From assembly GCA_024349245.1 (NCBI GenBank), contig JALDNG010000094.1, positions 601,001-665,000 on the forward strand: 64,000 nucleotides of DNA. The letters run 5' to 3'. A program made the translations under genes and the position numbers. Each line of letters opens with the position of its first letter. The stretch's first letter is position 1. This document shows positions 13,318 through 25,800 of this stretch, in pieces. Below the pieces are notes generated by a model. That model was given only the letters and a program-made list of their open reading frames with translations, had not been told where the DNA came from and did not search any database. Source of the DNA: Neodontobutis hainanensis (Eukaryota > Chordata > Actinopteri > Gobiiformes > Odontobutidae).

Positions 13318-13560
13318 TTCTCGCCTGAAAGTCTGCACCAAAGTCCATACCAAGAACTCAAAGTGTTATGAAGTTAGGCTAAGTTCAGTAACTTTTGGTT
13401 TCACTCAGTTTTAAAAGGGTTTTATTGGACTTTCCCTGACACTGCTATTACTGTCATCATGTCTCCTGTAGACTGCTTTTACTTTGGTGAATGTATTGTC
13501 TCTGCAAAGGCTCATTTTACAGTTGAACAGGAGAGATACAATAATCAGACTGGAGTAGAG
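13318..13560. repeat. Copy B of the repeat flanking rnf2 coding exon 1
   Basis: Direct repeat of 12300-12530, located upstream of rnf2 coding exon 1. A weaker third match (TTGTCCAAACAGAGACTTAAAGG) is at about 13972. No coding potential. Confidence 0.6.
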
Positions 13561-14099
13561 CCTCTACAGACATGGTATATATTAATATAGAATTAAACAG
13601 TGCATTGATGTTTCAGCTGTTTGTATAAAGACATGATTTAAATTACTGTAACGCTCTTTAGGAAACAGTTAGCTTCACAAGATAAACCTGCCATAGAGCA
13701 GCAAGAAAAATATAGCCATAAAAAACAGAAAACATAATCTGTGTTTTTAAACCCGACACATCCGTTTTACCCATTTCCCGCATTTCACTCTTCTGAAAAT
13801 TTTGCAATATATTTAATGTTTGTTCCATTGAAGAAAAGGAAATGTACATTGCATATTATATTACAATATTGTTAAGGCAATACCAGCATCACAAAGAGTG
13901 ACTTGTATCTCAACAATGGTATGGACTTTTATGTTGATCTTTACTTTTTGTTCAAAGGCATTGTCCAAACAGAGACTTAAAGGAAACTGAGGTGCATCTA
14001 ATTAAAAAAAGTCCTTTTTAGACCTGGTTCATTCTTTAATATTGCTTTAGCTACTGCTTTGGCAAGTAGAAGTTAGTCCAGAGCCTTTTATATTTTCTA

Positions 14100-14152
14100 T
14101 ATTTACATTTAGTCATTTAGCAGACATTTTATCCAAAGCGACTTACAAGTGA
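14100..14152 (-). mobile_element. 3' tail of an L2-like LINE or partner SINE
   Basis: Read on the minus strand, this is the tail (G)TAAGTCGCTTTGGATAAAA...GCTAAATGACTAAATGTAAAT. The same tail ends the SINE at 54402-54627 and the LINE ending at 58812. Only the tail is present, so it is a severely 5'-truncated copy. Confidence 0.65.
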
Positions 14153-15083
14153 AGAAAACAATGGAAGCAATTTTAACAACACAAGATAGCAAAAAGCATA
14201 AAACTAGTCTGTTAAAACCCAGCACAGCATACAAAGCTATGGATAGGAAATTGTTTTTTGAAGAAGAAAAAGGAATAGATAGACTAATTAAACATTTTTA
14301 CCAATACTAATATGCTTGCTAATCTTCTACTCAATAGGATATAAGTGGCCTAAACATATGCATGCCATGTGCAAGTATGATAATTACTACTATGATGCTG
14401 TCCCTTGCTCGTTGAACAATAACCTATTGCTTTTCTCAGAGACTTTAAAGTTTTATTCCAGATGCCAATATACTGCTTTAAATAATCTATTACTTTAGTC
14501 TTTTTTAATTTTATAAGTCCTATCCCATATCACTGCTTCCCATGTCTCCTTCCAGTGCTTAATTTGTGGGGGGAACGTGGAGGAATATACCCCCACCTTA
14601 TAAATCAGGAATCGAGACATTTCTGAAAGTTAATGTGGCCTGTTTTTAAACATTTTTAACTCCGTTTTATAACTCAGCTGCCCATTAAGTTGTTAAAAAT
14701 GGCATTATTTAGACACAAAAAGCTATAAAGCAGTCTTCATAACAACATGTTTCTTAACCATTTGTTTTCTTCTTGATGCTGGGGAATACTTAAATATTCT
14801 CTCTGTGTTCCCCCACCTCCAGCTTTACAAATTAAGAGCTGCCTCCGTCCATGTGACTAAGGACAGTGGGGGTGGACCAATTTTAACACGTTGGGTCATT
14901 ATACTCGAGGTAACCCGAAATAGTTTATTTGAAAGACCTCGTAGGAAAACTTCAACCAAACACCACAGGAATGCACTGATAATTTCGTAATCTACGGATT
15001 CTAGTGAACTATACAACTAACAGCACGTTCAGTCGATTCAATTACACGTTTTTGCTGTTTGTATCTTATCACGGTCAACTTAC

Positions 15084-15650
15084 CCCAAAATATTATACAT
15101 ATTTGCTGGTTCGGTTTCTATCATGGGCTGCTGTGAGACGGACGGCGCGCACTGATTTTATGCGAAATCTATGCGGCTCGGCTAATGCTAATGAGTTAGC
15201 TGCAGAAGCTAGCTATTCCCCCAAAACCTCCAGAGCCACAAGAAAACCCGCGAGAAACAGACGATTCTAATTATCTAGACAGACGCGTATGCGGTTTAAT
15301 TGGTGTGTGATAAATTAGAGGGATAAAAGAGTGGTACAAACGGGCATTTATTTGAGTGGAGTCGTGGATGCACTTCGTTGTTGAAACAGAGGGGAAAAAC
15401 AACAACAGAGAGTGAGCCGACGCACCAATCACCACAGCTGTATTAAGGTATTCCGGGCATTAATTCCTTGGTTTGAAAGGGCTTTAAATGGGTTAGTACA
15501 GCAGTAACAACAATAGAAGATTACCGTACATGTAAAACGACCCAATCTTGCAGAAAATATGATAATTCTATACTTACATTTTCAGTTGTGGATACGAACA
15601 GATCCAGCAGCGCGTTTGGACCAAGGCAATATGGCGGATCTTTTAGAAGA
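15084..15650 (-). promoter_or_regulatory. Probable rnf2 promoter / non-coding first exon
   Basis: rnf2 coding exon 1 starts ten bases after an acceptor AG (border at 12943), so an upstream non-coding exon is expected. On the minus strand a strong donor (GGG|GTAAGT) ends an exon at 15084. The 15120-15640 stretch is richer in CpG than its surroundings. AATATGGCGGATC at about 15628-15640 resembles a YY1 site (AAnATGGCGG), common at vertebrate start sites, although here it reads on the plus strand. The boundaries are inferred. Confidence 0.4.
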
Positions 15651-15699
15651 GATGCATACTGGGAAACGGAGGCCCAAAGAAGGGGCCCAGGGATTTTTT

Positions 15700-16583
15700 T
15701 TAACAGTGTTTAAAACCAAGTATGTATTACTTAAATACAAATGTTAATTATTTTAAGAACAAAATAATGCTCTCAACAATCTGTTTTTGTTGTTGTTGTT
15801 GTTTTTTAACTGGTGGGTCCTGATGCTTGTTTCAATCCAAAACAGTACCTACTGCTCCAGTGTAAAATGGGGCTTTAGACAGAGCAGAAAAAAATTCTAA
15901 GACAAGACTTAGTCCAGGTTAAGACTTAATGGTCAGGAAATTCTGTAGGAGCTAAGCTCATACTCAGGATTTAAGAAATACTGAGGTACAAAAAAGGGTG
16001 TGCTTAAGGAACAAAAACATGCTCTGCACCAATATCTGTGTGTGTCTTACAATTTTGTATATCAAACTAGAACTGGATAGATAATGACCAATGAATAATG
16101 TCACTGTAAGCAAATAATTGGACAAAAAGTCATATGCACGCTGTTGTGGAGTTAATTAATTGATTTATACATTCCTATTTACATATTATACAGTCAGCCT
16201 TTGTCTAATTTAGAATCAAAATATGTTGTAATATTTATTTATTAATAATACCGTGTAAAGCCATGGTGGGGGTCAGGCTGAGGTTCTACAACCTCTCACT
16301 GAGTTTATTTTGAGGTTTGACATGTTTACCAAAACACCAGGCAAATATTTATGTGTATGCTCTTCATCCTTCCAAATTAAATACTTGAGATAGATTTTCT
16401 TTCTGGAGTAAGTAAGTAAAGTAAGTAAATTTTATTTATATAGCACCTTTCACAGATATAAATCACAAAGTGCTTTACAAAGTGCGATAAAAGAACAATA
16501 AAACTTTGAGAATAAAAATTTAAATCACAAAATATTAAAACATAAAAATTCAGAGCAGATTCAGTGGCAGTATAAATCCAATC

Positions 16584-16653
<70 letters not shown>

Positions 16654-17211
16654 CAAAGCCACTGAGAGGCGCCAAAGCACCATATCTGCCGTCATTAATG
16701 GCACAAATTTCCAGGGAAATGATGGCAAACAAACGGGGTCTAACTGCCTTCATCTCTTTAGTACATTTGCCATTCAGTAGTCTTTTAGTCAAGATCGCAC
16801 TGAGACCAAGACAAGACCATGACTTTTAGGGACTGAGACTGAGTGAAGAACGTTGCAGGTGTAGATTGTATATAAATGGATGTTGCGTGACCATTGCTCC
16901 CCCATTTACCAATATTTTCTTTTCTTTCTTCTTTCTGCTTATGCACTGAACAATAGTTTTCAGATAGCATAAATGGAGGTATTAATCAAAAATTCACCCC
17001 CCACACCAGAGTTGTCATGTAGTAAAAACTTTGCTCTAGAGACCAGAGCCATCTTTTGTACCAGGTTGTAAATTTGATTTTTACACTTGTAAAGTTGCCA
17101 TTGGATTTTTTTTGCTTATATTTCTGCCTTCAGAGCCTGCCTTCTGGAGGACGGAGGTATAGTGCTGTATGGTGGCACCCAGATGTGAGTAAGGTTGATG
17201 AGAGTGGCTTG
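15700..17211. other. Intergenic stretch with LINE-like tail and (ATT)n microsatellite
   Basis: No host exon recognised between the rnf2 and adamtsl2 promoters here. 16411-16490 carries the dispersed fish repeat motif TTTATTTATATAGCACC...AAAGTGCTTTACA, probably a LINE 3' tail. 16584-16651 is a pure (ATT)n tract of roughly 22 units. Confidence 0.5.
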
Positions 17212-17219
17212 GCCTAGAC

Positions 17220-17977
17220 CAGGGGTCTCAAACTCACGGCCCGGGGGCCAACTGAGGCCCGCAAGATGATATTTTGTGGCCCGCAGGACGATATGAAAGT
17301 TTAATGTTAGTGCGCCCTGCAAGTTTTGTATGAATGGAACGTTACCATGTTGTGTGTGGAAGGTTCCTTTTTGTGCAAGCTGGAATTGAACCAACCAACC
17401 ATCACAGTGGAGTATATGGCTCCTGGGGGCGGGCCATCGGCTGGGCTTAATGCAGGCAGAGATACATTTCACAACAATGAAGGAGCCCGTGTAGCATCAC
17501 ATAGCCGTTATAAAATTACTGCTTCTTACTCTGTTTGAAAAGAGCATGTTTGACCTTGAGCTGGACAAATTAAATGTTACCAGCATTGGATTTGGCAACA
17601 TGCGGATTGTATTTTGTTTTCCCATCATTTGAAATGGGTTGATTTGTTTGAAAGTTGATGGCAATTTAACCACCACTATCCATGCGTATTTGTTATCATG
17701 ACGAATCTGCAAATTAACACAGATGTTAGGTTGAAAATATCACCGAGGGGAGTGGACATCCAATGGGGCCACTCAGCCAGCTCATTCATGTTCTTCAATA
17801 TTTCATTTAAGTTCAGGATAGCTCAGGTTCAGAAGAACCCATTGAAGTTAAAGAACTGTTAATAATGACGTTTGTGAGGATTTAACAAAGCCTTTTTTGT
17901 GGAATACCTGATCCGGCCCAGCCTCACCCAGATTCTGCCTCCTGCGGCCCCCAAGTAATTTGAGTTTGAGACCCCTG
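17220..17977. mobile_element. Non-autonomous hAT-type DNA transposon (758 bp)
   Basis: Starts CAGGGGTCTCAAACTCACGG and ends GAGTTTGAGACCCCTG, giving a terminal inverted repeat of about 15 bp with further inner similarity (GGCCCGGGGGCC / GCGGCCCCC). It is flanked by an 8-bp target duplication, GCCTAGAC (17212-17219) and GTCTAGAC (17978-17985), 7 of 8 identical. The CAGGGGTCTCAAACTC end and the 8-bp TSD fit the hAT superfamily. No intact transposase frame. Confidence 0.85.
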
Positions 17978-18539
17978 GTCTAGACTGAGTTGAGACCAAA
18001 ACCAATGTATGATACACAGAAATAATTACCAAGGAACACTTATCAAATCCAAACAGTCCAAATCCAGTTTTCAACCAATTCCAGTCCCATAGAAGGGTTA
18101 GTGTTTGGTGAAGCTGGTACAGTTAGAGCAAGACTTTTAAGTGAAGATTAAATGTTTAAAGTTTCAATACCTAGGATAGACAAATATTCCCTTTGTGCTC
18201 TTGATTGGTCTTGTCGTCCGAGGCCAAGACAAGTATAAGAGTGAAAATGAGTTCAAGTCAAAGACAAATATCAAGACTTTTACAAAATGTTCTTAAGACT
18301 GGTCTCAAGGTCAAATGTTTTAAACCTTTTGTTTTTTATGTAAGTTATAACTTGTATTTATCTTGTCTTTTTATGTCATTAGAATCTGTTTGTAATGTCT
18401 TTTGTGTTTTTATTGTTAATGGTGTGTTTCTTATGTCGCTAGTGTGGGGCCTCAAGCATTTGGGGTCCTACACAGTTGCCCGCTTCCCCTACCCTCTTGC
18501 ACTGCCTCTGTTAAAAGCCCAATTTAGTGCACAATGGCT

Positions 18540-18706
18540 GCTCACTTAAGTTCAGCGGGATTTGGGGTTTTGAAAAGCGGAGGGCGTGGCCACATCAAAG
18601 CGGCCGAGAGGCGGAGGAAGAAGGGCAGAGCCGCGGAGGTCTGAGGCATGCAGCGGAGGTGAGGACAGGCAGGGGAAGAGCAGGCGGTCCGTGACATGAA
18701 TGAACC
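18540..18706 (+). promoter_or_regulatory. adamtsl2 promoter / 5' UTR with overlapping uORF
   Basis: GC-rich stretch just upstream of the adamtsl2 start, in otherwise AT-rich sequence, as expected for a first exon. An upstream ATG at 18696 opens an 11-codon frame (to TAG at 18726-18728) that overlaps the main ATG at 18707 in another frame. The transcription start is not identifiable by eye. Confidence 0.5.
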
Positions 18707-21700
18707 ATGTTCGGCAACGGAGGCATAGCTCTCCCGGTATATTGTGTTTTTCTGCTTCACGTACCGCTGGGTAACAACTGGTCCGTTAAGGTAAGGGCTC
18801 AATTTATTCCATGCACCGCGCTAAAGTTAGCTGGTAACCTGGTGCAGTCCCAGCGGCTCCAGAGAAAAAGCAAAGTCTGTTCCAGTAAAGAGTTTATAAA
18901 AAGTCGGAGTGGGAAGTTTCACTGCAAAGTTTAGTTTTTTACGTCAGGTCAATTTCTGGAGTGTTACAGCCCAAGGTTTGGTAACGTTTATTCATGTAAT
19001 TGAAGGTAAGCTAATGCATGTATTAATGTAATGTGAATGTAAGCTAACTCTGTTACCAGTGCAGAAATTGTACGTTTTTTTTTGAGGGGGGGGGAGACAA
19101 GGGAAAATTGGTAAACTTTAAACGGATGGAAGAAAAGTTAAGGAGCAAGACAAGCATGGTAGAAAGGTACTTGTAATTACACTATTTAGGTGATAAATTT
19201 GATGTCATGACGGTATAGTTAACATTACCTACATAAAGTAAAATAAAACAGTTTTAATAGCTATTTTGCTATGTATCTAAAAAGGAGGGAAAGAGGGAAT
19301 GTTGTATAAACTCAAAAGGTAAGACGTTAATACAAGAGGAAGAAAAATATAAGCATGGTAGGAAAACGTTTATTTAAGATGGTAAATGACAATTGAATAT
19401 TTAGATTTAGAACAATTGAATTATAGCAGCAGTAGGTAGGATTTTTGGCATCATGCTTAGGTTTTTCCCTAGTTAAATGTCTTTTAGTGTAGGGCATACA
19501 AATGGTTGAAAGTCTGATTGATTGTTAACACCTAAGTTTCATCAGTGTGTACCTCATGCTGTATGGTTGTGTGCAAGGAAGAAAGGACAAGGTGAGGAAA
19601 TATTGAATAGATAAGGATGAAAAGAGAGTAAAATAATGTGCTTCAGAGAAATGGACACAGTTCAGCACAGGTCTAAGGAGCTATAAAAAAGAAAATGTCC
19701 AACGCTAATCCACCACAGCGAGGCTACAGCAACGCAAAGGTAAGGGGCCCGCACCACCATGAACTGTCCCTTTGTGGAATGAAGCAGACAGGTCAAGTAT
19801 TCCATGGGGGAAAGCTCCATGACAGGTTTGTGCCAGTTTGCCACTAATCCAATACGGAGAGATGTTTTTTCATCCAGCATATGTGAGGGTGTCATACAAT
19901 CTGTTGGACTGAAATTCATTTTTATTCGGAGTCAGTCTTGTCTCAAGGAAAATATTTCAAATTGTCTTATTCTTTCATGTCCATATACAGTGGCCTAAAA
20001 ATCATATCAAATCATTTTGGAGCTTCTCGGTGTGAATTTTTATTGCAAAGATTGAGTCTTTCTTTTGTGACATGCCCTGTCCGGCTAACACAGTCCAACG
20101 TTCTATTCATCTGGATCACTGTACAAAAATGTTTGTGCCGTCATAAACTTCCCACCATTCAGCTTTTGTTTATAAAATTGAACTTTCTGCAGCATTCGGT
20201 CACTTCTTGGAATTGAGGAACACTTCATTCTGCTCTTGAAATGTCATTGTGTTTTTATCTCAATGCTGCCATTCATCACAAGTCACTTTGCCTGTTATAG
20301 CTTAACAAAACACTTCCATTTAGAAGAATAAAACATGCTTCTTTTTACAGCAATAGAAGGCGTCCAAAGGTAGGCATCAAAAACCTTTATTATGGAGCCA
20401 AGTAACTAAAATCTAAACTTTGTTTTTTGTATGGACCTTGTTAAGCTTAAGCATTCATTTTTTAACTAAACACTGTTACATCTTCACAAACTCCAAGCAG
20501 TGCAATAAGAACAGTGTTATGACATGCCTGGTTTATGAGCTCACAGTTAAAATTTGCAGAGAATAATGGCTGATGTTTCTGGAGACACTTTATTACAATG
20601 AAATGAAAGTTCTTTTTCAATTTCACACACTTATTAGTTAACTTGTGTCTTTCCAAATAACAGACATTAATTAATTTTCAGTATTGCCTAATACTTTTTA
20701 TTGCTTATAGATGTTTATCTAAATGTGAAATTTCTCTGTGGTTAAATTGATGGCAGGAAAGTTGTGTAACATTCACAACAGCTTATGCTTTTTGGCAAAT
20801 ACCTGTCTTTCTCTAAGGAGCAACATAGTGCAAGTATTAAACGCACAAGTAATGAATAATTTCATCTTATTTTCTATGTGTTGCTATTGAACCCCACAAA
20901 CTTCTTTTTCTTTTTCCCCTCAAACATTTATTTATTTATTTATTTATATGCATTTATTTGACAGGGATAAAACACAAAGTACTGTTACAAAGAGCAACCA
21001 ATGTTGTGATAAGTCTTTTAGATAAAAGCTCATTTGCACACCAAGTCCATGGTTAGACTTATTTCTTCATAGATGACAGACTAGATGACATATTCATTTC
21101 ATTCGAACCTGGCTCACTGTGTAGCTTGTAACCTACTAAGTATTCAGTGCTCACAGGTTTAGTTAGATTTGAGTCGCCGTTTTATTTTATAACTGAAAAT
21201 TTAAAAATTGTTAAGTGTTTTTATTTCAGGTGGTAAAGTGTTCCAAATGTGTGGTCCTTTGACTGAAAATGAGTTCTGACCAAATGTAGTTTCCCTCTTT
21301 GCTGGTCATAGAGGGAACTACTATGAGCTGGAATCTCAAAGTCCACATAAATGGAAAGTTTTTCTCTCTTGATGTGTCATCCCAGTCAACACATTTTGGA
21401 CTCCAAGTCTGAACCCATCATTATTCCTCAAAGACTTAAAACCAGCTTTCCTTCTGTTTTCCACTCATGAGTGAAACACATATCTACCTCACTTCATGGC
21501 AGCAGTAAATGAGTGCTAGTTTTGTAGCCAGAGGGTAATATGACAGAACAAAGCTTGTGGAGGCTTGTTGAAGACCCTGCTCAGACGACAATAGTGGGAC
21601 TTGGAGCCAGGGTTTTAATTAACATTTGTTCTGAATGAGGCTGTGCAGAATTATTATACAGCAAAACAGTAGATTGTAATAGGAATTATGTGTGAGAAAA

Positions 21701-22388
21701 CAAGAGCTTAAGACATGATGGAGGCTTTATTAGCAAGGATTTAAAAGATGATAATGTTGCGGGCATACCTGATCTTTGGCCAATCACACGGGAGGGAAAA
21801 GCGTTTAGCTTTAAAATCAGAACTCAGAAAGGGTCACTATTATTGTTGTGGATGCAGGATGTGGTTGACTGTGTCATGAGGATTTATTTGTATAATGCAG
21901 CCTGAATGTATAAATGCAGAGAATGAAGCTATGTTTGTGTGCAATGTTCATGTGTTGCTGTTTGTGTGTTTGCCAGGACAGAAGTGAAGGGAGGATGGAG
22001 CAGCACAGCATCTATCTACAGCCACATAGTCGAACAGCACAAAATGTCAGACCAGCAAACAAGGTACTGTCAGCACACTGAAACTATAACACACTAATTT
22101 AATCAGATTACAGGGTTAGAACAATGTAGTATTATTTTTCCTTGGAGTATTGTCTCCTACAAATGACTAATGTCTTACACCCTGCTGCCAACAGCAGCTG
22201 ATGTTTGTTGGGGAAAACTGCTGACCGCTTTATGAGCCGATTGGACTTGAGACAAAGATAGACTGAAAGACACCACTGTATGACTTAGCAGGAGAGACCA
22301 ACAAGACAGACATGGAGACCAAACACTCAATAGAAAGTACAAGCATGCCTGCTTCTGGAAAAGTACAGCATATCTACATCTAATTATC

Positions 22389-22463
<75 letters not shown>

Positions 22464-22596
22464 GTATATATATATGTATATATATATGTATATATATATG
22501 TATATATATATGTATATATATATGTATATATATATGTATATATATATGTATATATATATGTATATATATATGTATATATATATATATATGTATATA

Positions 22597-22689
<93 letters not shown>

Positions 22690-22704
22690 GTATATATATA
22701 TGTA

Positions 22705-22765
<61 letters not shown>

Positions 22766-22770
22766 GTATA

Positions 22771-22817
<47 letters not shown>

Positions 22818-22842
22818 ATACACATACATATATATACATATA

Positions 22843-22891
<49 letters not shown>

Positions 22892-25800
22892 ATACACATA
22901 CATATATATACATATACATACATACATATATATATATACCAGAATAAACCCAGGTTTTTAGTATTTAGCTGTATTACCAGAGGCATGGAGTAAGCCAGAT
23001 TGTGGCACCTCTAAGCTGTTATTCCACTCAATGATTCTTTAACAACATTCCGCAATTCATTTACATTTTTTGATTTTGCTTCAGAAACAGCATTTTTTTA
23101 ATTTCACCCTAAAAGTTCTCAATTGGGTTAAAGTCGGGGGATTGGGCTGACCACTCCGTAACATAAATTTTGTTGTTTTAGAAACCCAGACTTTATTTGT
23201 TTACTAGTGTGTTTGGGGTCATTGTCTTGTTGAAACAAACATTTCAAAGGCATGTCCTCTTCAGCATAAGGCAACATGACCTCTTCAAGTATTTCGACAA
23301 ATGCAAACTGATCCGTGCTCCCTGCTATGCGATAAATGGGCCCAACACCATAGTAGGAGAAACATGCCCATATCATGATGCTTGCTTTACTGTCTTCACT
23401 GTCTTCACTGTGTACTGTGGCTTTAATTCAGAATTTGGGGGTCGTCTCACAAACTGTCTGTGGCCCTTGGAGGTCTTCTAACTGTCACAGTACTTACAGG
23501 TAACTCCAGACTGTTTTTGATAATCCTGGTTAGTCTTCAATCCATTTTGACGGTTGTCTTTCGTTTTCTTCCACGTCTCTCTGGTTTTGCTTTCCATTTT
23601 AAGGCATTGGAGATTATTTTAGCTGAACGGTCTATCATTTTCTCACCCCCTTTACAGGTTTTTCCCTCTCCAATCAACTTTTTAATAAAAGTACGCTGTT
23701 CTTCTGAACAATGTCTTATATGACCCATTTTCCTCAGGCTTTCAAATGCATGTTCAACAAGTCTGGTGGCTTCATCCTTAAATAGGGGCCTGATTCACAC
23801 CTGTTTTTTCACAAAATTGATGACCTCAGTGATTGAATGCCACACTACTATTTTTTTGAACACACTCTGTAGAAGCGACTCCTTTATTTCCTTTGTCGCT
23901 TGGAGAGGCAGAGGACGGGCCCTGTATATTGCGTGACGTAACTGCTCAGTTTACACATGTACACAGTTTTAAAATGCTTCAGATGGTGAATGTTAGCAAA
24001 CGCTTGCATTCAACAAATATTACGACTACCTCGCTTCCCTCTCTCCTCCTATATCTGAGTGACAGTGAGTGAGTGCCACCTTTGAAACCAAGTGCCGTCA
24101 CCTCCTACACCAACGTGATCCACACATCACCCTTGCAACCAGACAAAAGCAATCCGTAGACAAATAATATACCATTCCGGCTCCTACACACCCCTTTCAA
24201 CTTATTGCCCAATTGCACAGCCTTAAGAGCGTGCATATCATGAAGGCTGAGACTTGTTTTTTTTCTGGGAATCTACTGCACCTACTGGTAACTTGTTTGC
24301 CATGTAGCAATAAAAAATATACTAAAAACATGTATTATTCTGGTTAGTCACACTGTACTGCTATTATTTTGAACAATACTGTACTTGGACGTTTCAACTT
24401 GAACTTGACGATCCATAGCACAAGACCAAGTTGACCTGTCATTAACTACAGTAGCATAAACAGAAGGAACTGGACTGGGCATCTCAGTCTCCTGGCCTCA
24501 ATTTCATTGAACTACTCTGTGAAAATCAAACGTGCAGTTCATGCAAGATAGCCTAAAAATTTAACTGGAGGCTTTTATCCAAGAAGAATGTGCAGCTTTA
24601 ACATCTGAGAAAATAAAGAGCCTCATCCACAAAAGACTTCAAGCTGTCATTGATGTTAAAGGTGGCAATATACAGTATTATTAACAGGGGTTCAGGGTAT
24701 CCGTGGATCCTTAAAAAGTCTTAAAAGGTATTAAATTCTATAATGTAAAAATAAGGCCTTAATTAGCATTAAAAAGTATTAAATCCATGTTTCAAAGGTC
24801 TTAAAAATGAACAGACAACATAAAGAACATTTTATTTTAATTTTAAAATAATGAAACGTTACGTCTTTGTCACGCAGAACAAAATAGGCGGAACCGACCA
24901 ACTAACAAATTATACTAGTGCTGCAACGACGTGCGTAAAATGCGTCGACGCGTCACATTCTTTAAATTCATCTCGCGTAATGGCGGCTTGTGCTCCTGGG
25001 AATGGAGAAAGTTCTATTCTATCACAATAATCCAGACCATGATTATCAAAGGTATGAGAATACTTTAAACAGAGGCCAAATAAAATGATCCTTAACCCTT
25101 CTAAGTCAAAAAATTGCGACAAGCAACTTAACTGGAAGAAACAGCCGCTATTTCCGGTTTATGTGCTAAATTATGTTTCCACTCCCTCAGACACCCTGTA
25201 CTTTGTTTCTAGTCCACTATTACCATGTGTTGCCATTAAAATCTTTCGTAAAAGAAGACCTCAAACTCGCGTCTCAGTGGGCGTGTCAGCCGGTCAGCGG
25301 CTGCGCTGCTCGTGCTTTTCTCAGTGTACATAAAGCACACTTTCGGTCGGGAATAATGCGGCTTCTATTGACAGCTGTTTGGGACAAATACGTGTTGTTC
25401 ATCCTGACACTTTACCCAGTTGAGGAGGGAGAGGCAGGGGTAAACACAGTAAGCGCAAATGCACTAATCAAAGCAGCGATAGTAATAAAAGTGATGTGTG
25501 CTGTGCCTTATGAGAGGTCCCACACTCTAAAAAACGACTAACTTTGCCATTTGGATAAAAACAGATAAAGTTATTGCAACCAAACACCTACAGTACATGT
25601 GTATATTTCATACATTTTACTATAGTTATGGTATTTTAGAAATTGTAGTTGTCCTGTAGTTTACTAATTTTGCTTTACAAGTTACTGTTGTTAATAATTT
25701 CATTTCAGAAAAGACAAAAAAAAGAAAAATATATGTTTATTAGTCTGTATGTACCGTAAATAACAATCGCCAATATATAAAGCCATGGTATGCAAATTAG

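Noticed and set aside
15629..15745. ATGGCGGATCTTTTAGAAGAG as the start of a plus-strand gene
   Set aside because: The frame (MADLLEEMHTGKRRPKE...) stops after a few dozen codons with no recognised continuation; ATGGCGG is better explained as a YY1-like promoter site.
19690..19745. Extra adamtsl2 exon (GCAACGCAAAG before GTAAGG)
   Set aside because: No acceptor with a matching phase, and exon 1 joins exon 2 in frame without it.
22380..22993. Long Tyr/Ile open frames on both strands
   Set aside because: They are translations of the TA microsatellite; no codon bias or start context.
24913..25541. Possible gene in a CpG-containing block (24.9-25.5 kb)
   Set aside because: Inside a hAT-like element; the open frames overlap on both strands and show no domain.
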